NCBI GenBank assembly: GCA_025677825.1
Contig: JAIXMO010000010.1
Coordinates: forward strand, 310,001-374,000
DNA length: 64,000 nucleotides
DNA from: Helicostylum pulchrum
Taxonomy: Eukaryota > Mucoromycota > Mucoromycetes > Mucorales > Mucoraceae
Reading direction: 5' to 3'
The position numbers and the translations under genes are program-made. Shown here piece by piece: positions 56,266 to 64,000 of this stretch (position 1 is its first letter; the number at the start of each line of letters is the position of its first letter). A model generated the notes under the pieces. That model was not told the DNA's origin, did not search any database, and saw only the letters and a program-made list of their open reading frames with translations.

Positions 56266-57087
56266 ATGAAGTAAGGCGAAATCCATCCATCAAAAGTATA
56301 ATCCATCAACTAAGCTCGATTTTTTTTTTTTTTTGCAATCAATTTAGGCTCGAGATTTGTTCCTTCTCTGGTCACAAGATTTACCCTTCCAAGGGTAAGA
56401 CCTACGTCCGTATTGATAGCAGGTAATTTTTTTTAAAACATGGCACTACCAAAAATAAGATACTGACATTTTCTTTTTTCCTTTTTAAATAGAGTATGTA
56501 TTATAGAGAGAGAGAAAGAAAGAAAGAGGACATATAAAAGAGAGAGAGAGAGATAAAAGAGGATTTTTTTTTTAAAAAAAGGGGATGGGATAATTTAGAT
56601 AAGAAGTGTTCAAAAAGCTAATCTAGATTTATCAATTGTAGCATTTCCGTTTCATTAGCGGTAAGGCCTGTTCTTACTTCATTCAACGTTTGAACCCCCG
56701 TAAGATCAAGTGGACCGTTATCTACCGTCGTTTGAATAAGAAGGGTATGCAAGAAGAGTTCCAAAAGAAGCGTTCTCGCCGTACCGTCAAGCACGAGCGT
56801 GCTGTTGTTGGTGCCTCTTGGGATGCTATCCGTGCCAAGCGTAACCAAAAGCCCGATGCCCGTGCTGCCGCTCGTCAAGCTGCTATCTCCAAGTCCAAGG
56901 ATGCCAAGAAGGCCGCTAACGCTGCCAAGAAGGCTGCTGCTCCTACTGTAAGTTTTTAAATATTATTTTTTTTAAAAGGGGGAGAACGATAAACTCAATT
57001 TTTCTTTTATAATAGGGTGCTCAAGCCAAGGTCAGCAAGCAAGGTGCTAAGGGTTTCGCCCCTAAGGCCGCTGCCACTTCTCGTTAA
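56266..57087 (+). CDS. RPL24: 60S ribosomal protein eL24, with a 1-nt exon
   Basis: Predicted exons are 56266-56270 (5 nt), 56348-56422, 56493 (1 nt), 56642-56947 and 57016-57087, giving 152 residues. The protein is eL24: KLEICSFSGHKIYPSKGKTY, VRIDSR, then FRFISGKACSYFIQRLNPRK, KWTVIYRRLNKKG, and AKRNQKPDARAAARQ, with a Lys/Ala-rich tail. Exon 2 ends two bases into a codon, while the CATTTCCGT exon starts in phase 0, so one extra base is needed. Position 56493 (A) is preceded by a branch point TACTGAC, a pyrimidine tract and TAG, and followed by the ideal donor GTATGT. It completes an Arg codon. The alternative acceptor at 56656 keeps the frame but deletes the conserved FRFI strand. Confidence 0.92.
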
Positions 57088-57186
57088 ATATAATACATTT
57101 TTTTGCATTCATGCGAAAAAACAAAAGTTTATTAACACAAAAAAAAAACAAATAAAAAACAAAAAAAAAATCAAATCATTCTTCTT

Positions 57187-60161
57187 TTAAGGTGTGATGA
57201 TAATAGGACCAGATGATTTAACTACCCAATCTTTCGCTGCATCTACATCACCAAACATACGTAACGCAGACCACCGTACTTTATACGTACCTGAATCAAC
57301 CTTGACCGGTTTTGAGTTTACATTATCATCTTTAACCAAACTTCCAGTCCACGGGTTCAATTCCTCCATATTGCTTGCATCCAAATCACGTTCCGCGTAA
57401 TTATAAGTCGGCACAATGTATCCTACATGTTTTCCTTGTTCGTCAATTAAATCAATTGTAAAGCGACGAGACGGGGTAGCTAACCGGAACCCAATAGCAG
57501 GTGCAGATTCCTTGTCTGATAAGCTAAACTTGAACGTATCCTTTTCAGTGTACACACGGCCCTGACTGTCCTTGATATTCAGTGTGTTGGGGTCCATGGT
57601 AGGAAGGTCGTATAAGCTACCCAGCACGCCAAAGTAAGGCACATGCACTTGTGCGTCTCTACCATCCGCATGCTTAAACTCGACATAGCCGCCGTACAAC
57701 AATTGTTCCTTTTCGCTGTAGTCGCTTGGTAAGTTTACAGAGACCACAACTTGTGTGGATTCACCGGGTTGTAATTTCACGGTGGAAGGTTCAACGGAGA
57801 CGGTAACGTTGTAATCGACGTAAAATCTGTCGCTGGTGGAAGAAATCTGTGTATAATCATCATTGTCGCGGCCGTAAGGTGCAATTGTGGCAGATGAAAT
57901 TGTATCGATTGCGTACTCTACAGCTTCGGTACCTGTATTGGATACTTTGAGCGAATGTGACTTGTACACATCTGTTGCTGATCTTGTATCGTTGAAACTA
58001 ATTTTAGCAGGAGACACATGCAAAGGTTCTTTAATTGCATTATAAGCTATACATAATTGTTTAGTACTTGCTATGTAAAAAAAAAAAAAAAAAAAAGAAT
58101 ATTATGTTTTTTTTTTACCTTGTAAAAGACCAGAACCTTGACGTAAAGGAGACTCAAGTACATGCTTTTGTTTCATCGTGTTCAACTGTCTACCATAATT
58201 CTGAAGTTTTTCATGCAGTACAGAAGGCAAGATACCTTGACCTGCAAAGGCTTCTCGTAACAGCGCAATGGTACCAGCTACGTAAGGGGACGCCATGGAC
58301 GTACCGGACCGTGTGCCCCATCCGCCCATATACGTAGGCAGCGTAGAATACACGTTGCCTCCAACCGCGGCAACCGAAGGTTTCATATCCAATTCGTTGG
58401 TAGGGCCCATACTGGAGAACAGAGAAACAGATTCAGCTAAAGCAGACTGGAAGGCAAACGCATTGCGCTCAAAATGCATGTGCACTTTATCCTTACCCGA
58501 ATCAGTGTTCTTCAAGATGGAAATCAAGTGATGACCACTGACAGAAGAAATGGTGGCGATGGGGATGGAGGCGTTACGGTAAGGTACGCGCGCAGGATCG
58601 TTTTCCATGGTGTTGAAGTAGATGAGGCCGGCGGCACCTGCGACGGCTAACCGGTTGGCTTGCTCAACAATGGTACAGGGACCTTGATGCACGAGAGCTA
58701 ATTTTCCTTGCAGGTACTGGCCTTGGCCTGACAAGGTGTCTGATTCACATGCAGAGAACGTATTTGGATTACCGCCTAATACGATGTCTCCATCTGGAAT
58801 ATCTGTTTTTGCTTCAGGGGCAATTTGATAGGCTTTTAAAAAAAAAAAAGTTTTTTTAGTTTTTTTTTTTTTATACGAGCTATTTTTTCATGCTTACAAT
58901 AAGGACCAATTGTTTTATCGGTGGATGTCTTTAAGGAAAACAAACTTCCCAAGAAAAAAGAGTTGCTGACGGAAGCAACAGATACAACGTCACTTGCACC
59001 AGCAGGATCCGTGACAGTAAACGCACCATTTTCACCGTCATTACCGTTCGAAACAATAACTACAATAACAAAATTTAATAATGCACTAAATAAAATAAAA
59101 AAACGTGCAAGTTAAATTTTACCAGAAATGCCTTGATCGGATAACTCTTGTGCAAAAGCAGCATGAGGTTGTTCAGACCAGGGAGCTTGGTTTCCTAGAC
59201 TCATATTGATCACATCGCATTTTGCTTGTTGAGCTTCTATCATGGCCTTCATAATGATATCTGAACTTGAACCTCCTTCACACCCAAACACTCTCCACAC
59301 GCCAATCGTTGCATTTGGTGCTACACCCGTAAACCCCTTTTTTTTTCTGCTATTAATTATATATAAATAGAAATAAATTATAATTTATTTTTACCTTGTC
59401 TGTATCCATACCAGCGATAATACCTGTAACATGAGTACCATGACCCCCTATTTTATTTTTTCGTTCAGTGTCCACATATTTAAAACAACCATTTCTGTCT
59501 TTTTACCTGACTTTTCAACTAAATCACCACAAGCATCTAAAGGAGGAGTTCCTTTTGCAGGTACAGTATTGTTTGTGGCAGAAGGATCGTACGTATTTCC
59601 TACTAAATCCTGGCCAAACTGAATTCGATACCCAGGACCGAACCCGCCACCCAAGGCAGGATGGTTAAAATCGACACCTGTATCGATAATACACACCTTG
59701 ACGCCGTTTCCCGTCAACCCCAGTTCCTTATGAAGTTTATCCACCTGCGTCAACCCGTGTGCCTGAATGGTCTCTGTGACATTTTTATCGATACGGCTGT
59801 AATATCCGTTTGACAAAGCGTGAGGTCTACTAATAAACGTAACTGGGTAAACGGACACAATGTGCTGATCATCCACCAGCGTCTGTAAAAAGTTGTCATG
59901 GGTTGTTGTTACGGATAAAGTGGTATCGATAGTTCGAATGTGTGTCTTTGTGGTGGATTTGTACAGCGGTTCGCCGTACGTGAGCGAGAGAAATTGATTG
60001 TCTAGTGTGTTTTGGTGTGAAAAGTCGGACTGGTATTCAATCATGTACCGGCCTGGGATGATGCGTTGTGAGGGTGACTTGTATTTTGCATGTTGAAAGG
60101 ATTTATTTTCAGCTAGTACTGAACATAAAAACAACGTAAATAAAGCGGCATTTATTATCAT
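57187..60161 (-). CDS. Secreted subtilisin-like serine protease (S8) with PA domain
   Basis: Six exons (60161-59507, 59447-59395, 59336-59123, 59059-58898, 58832-58119, 58046-57187) encode 885 residues. A signal peptide (IINAALFTLFLCSVLA) and an inhibitor-like propeptide precede the protease. The catalytic triad is complete: Asp in VCIIDTGVDFNHP, His in GGHGTHVTGI, and Ser in RSGTSMASPYVAG, with the oxyanion Asn in VIVSNGNDG. A PA domain is inserted before the serine (LVHQGPC to AGLIYFNTMEND). The C-terminal 280 residues are beta-rich, Fn3-like. Several N-x-S/T sites fit secretion. This resembles minor extracellular or cucumisin/C5a-peptidase-type subtilases. The stop is 99 bp from the convergent eL24 stop. 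Confidence 0.95.
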
Positions 60162-60649
60162 TTTTTTACAGTACGAAAAAAGAAAAGGGAGATGAAAGGG
60201 AAAAGGTGGATGCGACTGTGGTGTACCACGCTTTTTTTTTTAAGGAGTTAGCTGACCTTGATTTTCAAAGTCCATCTCTTAATGGTGGTGCTTTACCATT
60301 TACGAATGAAAAAAAAAAAAAAAGTGCTTGGCTAATTAAATCAGTTAACTCGCACCTCTTTGATCTTTTGTTATAATTAAATGGATTCTATGCAAACGGA
60401 TATAAAACTATCCCAAAAAGAGGGTTTAATAATCGTTTTACCGCCCAGCGTATAAAATGCTAAAACCCATTTTATATTACAGTTTGTACTACAGTCAATT
60501 AAAGAAAAGAAATATCAGAAGTATTGGAAAAAGAAGGTTTTTTATTTACTGCAATTTTTTAAAAAAAAAAAAAAAACTTCATAATGCATAGTATTACAAT
60601 CTATAAGAAACAAAAAAAAAAGGGCATACACACATATATATATATATAT
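60162..60649. other. Intergenic, protease promoter
   Basis: About 490 bp, AT-rich with A and T runs. It lies between the protease start and the 3' end of the HSF gene. No gene seen. Confidence 0.45.
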
Positions 60650-62128
60650 TTAACCGCTCATGGTGGAATTATTGTTTATAAAAGAAAAAGGATTGTTTGG
60701 TTGTTGTTGTTGTTGTTGTTGTTGTTGTTGACGTGTAGCAGTGGGAGAATTTAAAATGTTTTCTGTGGATAGTGCTTGTTGTTGACGGTTTGCATTATTG
60801 TTGTTATTAGGGTTAGTATTGGAAGAGGAATAGTAAGAGTTGGCATCATCGTCAGAAGAAGAAATTAACATGGTGGGACTAGGACTAGGAGGTAGATTAC
60901 TTCTAAAGGTAGGTGAAGGCATTAAACTGTTGTTGCTATTGATCCTTTGACGTTGAGAAGGAACAAGAGGTTGTTGAGTATTGCTGCTGCTACTACTATT
61001 ACTATCATAGAAATTTTGTAATATTGTTGTACTACTACCACCACCACCTTGTTGTTGTTGTTGTTGTTGTTGTTGAGTAGGTTGATCATGTGTAGTAACG
61101 AAAATAGAAGGAGGAGGAACATCCATTTCAGTAGTTTCCAAGTCTAGTTTCTTGTATTCCAAATCAAGTTCATGAGGTAATTGACCTTTTTATTTTTAAT
61201 TAAAAAGAGAGTTTATTAGTACATTAACCTTAAAAAAGAAGTAGAAAAAAAAAACTAACCACCATTTTGTTGAGTAATATATTGCATGACAGTTTTTACT
61301 AGTTTACGATGCGATTCTTGCTTTTGCCTTGTTTCATGTAATTCCTTGACAATTTGGCCAAAGTTATCATACAAGTGGTTTATTTGCTGCAACATATCTG
61401 ACTGAGACACCTGCATCATTGCCATATGTGCATGCAAGTCTCCGGTTTCACGTCGTACAGTATCAGATTCCATGGTCTTACGTTTGATATCGTCCAGTAA
61501 ATCAGGTCGATCTCGAAGAAATTTTGAATGAGAGAATTCCCAGATTTGATTTTCTGCTAGAGTTCTATGACCACGTGGTGACTTGTTCACTTTATGGAAT
61601 CCGTACCTAGAAAAAAAAAAAAAATTACTATTTAGCTTTTTCTTGATATAATTATGTATTTACATGTTCAATTGTCGAACAAAACTAGAAAAGTTATTAT
61701 GCTTAAAGTGCTTTGGTAAAACATCTCTTGCAAACTCCATAATGTTGCACACTATGAATGACGCTCCGGTATAATTCCATGCAATGAGATGTTGAAACTG
61801 ATTATCAACAACCATACTATTTTTATTTTAAGAGAGAGAGAGAAAATTTGGTTGTTTAATTTATAATAATGCGATGCTGTGTATAATATAATATTTACTT
61901 GTATAATTTATGAACAAATGTATTGGCATGCGCTGATTTCTGAGGTATCGGGACAGGTTGAACAGTAACTTGTTGATGATGTTGATGATATGTTTGTTGT
62001 TGTTGCTGCTGCTGGTGCTGACTCTGAGGCGGTGATTGTTGATGTGCGGGGTAAGAGTGATGTAAAGCCTGACTTGGAAGCATAGTGTAGGATCGTATAG
62101 GACTATCGATAGGAAACTGCTGTTCCAT
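60650..62128 (-). CDS. HSF-type transcription factor
   Basis: Four exons (62128-61899, 61816-61664, 61606-61260, 61185-60650) give 421 residues. A Gln/His-rich leader precedes the HSF DNA-binding domain (about 70-160), built from three exons: [45 protein letters not shown] and YGFHKVNK. The recognition helix [15 protein letters not shown] is intact. A hydrophobic heptad region ([19 protein letters not shown]) fits a trimerisation coil. The C-terminal region has long Gln, Asn and Ser runs from CAA-type repeats. HSF-type factors bind nGAAn arrays and control heat stress, morphology or oxidative response (Hsf1, Sfl1, Skn7). Which one this is cannot be told; no response-regulator domain is present. 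Confidence 0.94.
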
Positions 62129-62247
62129 GCTATGTACGGAACGAAAAAGATATAATTCTTATTTTATTTTTACTGCTGCTGAATTTATGTAGTAACGAAA
62201 AAAAAAAAAAAAAAAAAAAAAAGAGGTTAGTATAGAGTGAATAACTC

Positions 62248-62282
<35 letters not shown>

Positions 62283-62426
62283 TCAATTAAATAATCGCGT
62301 CACAATAGAAGATTGAGAACCATGGTCTTTTAAACTGAGTGGTTATCATTCAAACAGTTGAGAAGAACTCCGGGTTTTCCACTCATATGGTATTTTAATA
62401 CAACTAAATAAATCATTTGACTTTTA
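62129..62426. other. Intergenic, paired poly-A tracts
   Basis: Two long A runs on the plus strand (about 62198-62222 and 62251-62278) lie upstream of the HSF start. No gene. They may act as nucleosome-excluding promoter elements. Confidence 0.5.
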
Positions 62427-63604
62427 TTATAATTTACTATCTGGATTTCCTACTCTAGCAACAACCTTTGCATAAGATGCTCGATCGTTAATGGCCTTCA
62501 TGCCTTCTGGAATAGTATCAAGCGTATAAATCTTTTCATACAGTGCTGGTTGTAATTTACCGCTTTCAAATAACTGAAACAATGCATTCCATACTTCAGG
62601 AATACGCTCTGGTTCATTCTTTGTATAAGCTCCCCAATGTAATCCACTATTATAACAAATTTAATTTTAGGTTTTTTGGGTTTTTTTTTTTTGCTTTTTA
62701 CTTACACGGCAGAGATATTTTTTAATAACAAACGATTGGCTGGAATCTTTTCGATCGTACCTTGAGCAAATCCAATAATAAGGATACGGCCATTCCAAGC
62801 AGTACATTTGGTACTACAATAAAACTATTTTAAATATACGCGCAAATTTTTTCTTTATTTCGTTATTTCTTACCTTTGCTCAACTAATCCAACAGGATCA
62901 TAAACTACATCGGCTCCGTGACCATTGGTCACTTTTTTAACTTGCTCAGTCCAATCCTTATCGCGATAATTAATAACGTAATCAGCACCAAACTTCTTTG
63001 CAATCGCAAGTTTCTCTTCTGAGCCAGCGGTAGCAATGACAATCGCGCCTAAAGCTTTGGCAATTTGAACAGCAGCGATACCGACACCACCAGCGGCAGC
63101 ATGCACCAAACAATATTCACCAGCCTTTAATTGAGCACGCAAGACAAGCGCAGAGTAACTGGTAGGGTAGGTGATAAATAAACCAGCTGCTTGCTCAAAA
63201 CTAAAATTACGAGGCATAGGGAGTACCATGGATGCATTGACATTGACTACTTCTGCAAACGAACTGCCTGAACCAAATACTCGGTCACCCACTTTAAATT
63301 TGGGAACCGTAGACTTGAGAACAGTACCACTGAATTCTCCTCCAGGAACAAAAGGAAATGGTGGTTTAATTTGATATTTACCTTGAATCTACAAATACAG
63401 AGAGAAATAACTTTTATTTAATTATTCATGTGGGTCATTGACATTAGTCTGTGATTTTACCATCAAGGTATCGAAAAAGTTCAAACCAGCAGCTCTCACT
63501 TGGATTTGTAACTCTCCCTTTTTAGGTTCAGCAGGAAGTTCAATGTTTGAAACAGAAAGTTCCTCAGGTCCCTTTAACCACTTTTCTACAACAATAGCCT
63601 TCAT
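62427..63604 (-). CDS. MDR-family NADPH:quinone oxidoreductase
   Basis: Four exons (63604-63461, 63388-62874, 62813-62706, 62646-62427) give 328 residues. It is a zinc-free medium-chain dehydrogenase: GroES-like N-terminus (VRAAGLNFFDTLM, PFVPGGEFSGTV, VGDRVFG), then the NADPH-binding AAAGGVGIAAVQIAK at about residues 155-170 and AGSEEKLAIAKKFGADYVINY. HGADVVYDPVG and RILIIGFA complete the fold. The catalytic and structural zinc cysteines of alcohol dehydrogenases are absent, as in quinone oxidoreductases (zeta-crystallin/QorA). It reduces quinones or enals with NADPH, probably in the cytosol. Physiological substrate is unknown. Confidence 0.93.
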
Positions 63605-64000
63605 ATTAGTATGTAATGTCGAAATAAAAAAAAGATAAAAAAAAAAAAAAAAAAAAAAAAGTGTTTTTCTTTTTTAAATAAGCATGGGAAATTTACTAAC
63701 ACTCTGCTTTTTCAACCCCGAGTTTAAGATGACTTATGTGTATTCACAAGCTTTTTTAAGGTTACTTTTTTAATGCGCGGGGGGTAAAAAATAAAAAAGT
63801 TTTGCATTTATTGTATTATGTAATCTTTTGCAAAAGAGAAAGTTTGCGGTGCGCCTAGATTATGAACAAGTTGGGATAAACAGAGGCTTTTTTTTTTTCC
63901 GTTGTAAATAGTGTATTTATAGGTACAACATGAAACAAAATAAGCCGTGGCGAGGTACCGGGAAGGAAACAGCTTTGACGACATAAATTAATTTATTAAA
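63605..64000. other. Upstream region of the oxidoreductase gene
   Basis: About 400 bp to the window edge. It starts with a long A run and has no recognised coding sequence. It presumably contains the promoter. Confidence 0.45.

Noticed and set aside
56642..56959. eL24 with exon beginning at 56657 (acceptor ATTAG) instead of a 1-nt exon
   Set aside because: Keeps frame but deletes the conserved FRFI strand, and ignores ideal splice signals around 56493.
1..64000. CRISPR array, bacterial operon or riboswitch
   Set aside because: No regularly spaced repeats; the intron-rich fungal genes make prokaryotic elements implausible.

Overview
The window looks like nuclear DNA of an early-diverging fungus, most probably a Mucoromycota (Mucorales-type) mould. 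The reasons are strong AT bias, long A/T homopolymers between genes, many short GT-AG introns (about 45-80 bp), and the gene set: a mitochondrial homoaconitase of the fungal lysine pathway, an animal-like P2C cation ATPase, an RBM18-type RRM protein, a MYSM1-like Myb-JAMM protein, and UDP-glucose dehydrogenase, which feeds the glucuronic-acid-rich walls of these moulds. I saw no tRNA, rRNA or CRISPR. Species cannot be fixed from the sequence alone.

Layout. 0-7 kb: F-box protein, SAM methyltransferase, SR-type splicing factor. 7.6-15.3 kb: large helical glomulin/Ybp2-like protein, Myb-JAMM deubiquitinase-like protein, bHLH factor. 15.3-19.6 kb: repeat-rich stretch with MITE-like copies, a hairpin cluster and one small uncharacterised gene. 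19.6-25.5 kb: RBM18-like and ERV46 genes sharing a 157-bp divergent promoter, then LYS4 convergent with ERV46, then a G-protein gamma subunit. 25.5-30.6 kb: decayed gene and transposon-terminus-like repeats. 30.6-41 kb: P2C ATPase, p24 cargo receptor EMP24, RTP1/TANGO6-like HEAT protein, and a tiny zinc-binding protein. 41-45.5 kb: gene-poor. 45.5-53.5 kb: an accessory island of broken or single-domain genes (HNH, WWE, SprT/Spartan-like, a possibly Mucorales-specific family, and retroelement-like scraps). 54-64 kb: highly expressed-looking UGD and ribosomal protein eL24, a secreted subtilase, an HSF-type transcription factor and an MDR quinone oxidoreductase.

Several genes act along common routes. 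ERV46 and EMP24 are ER-Golgi cargo factors. The SR protein and the RBM18-like protein bind RNA. The bHLH, HSF and JAMM proteins act on transcription or chromatin. RTP1 and the F-box/glomulin-like proteins suggest protein assembly and turnover.

The most striking observation is a predicted single-nucleotide exon in the eL24 gene. It is flanked by near-ideal splice signals and is needed to keep both the reading frame and a conserved beta-strand. Exon models were assembled by eye from splice motifs, frame and protein sense; family names come from recognised motifs, not from searches.
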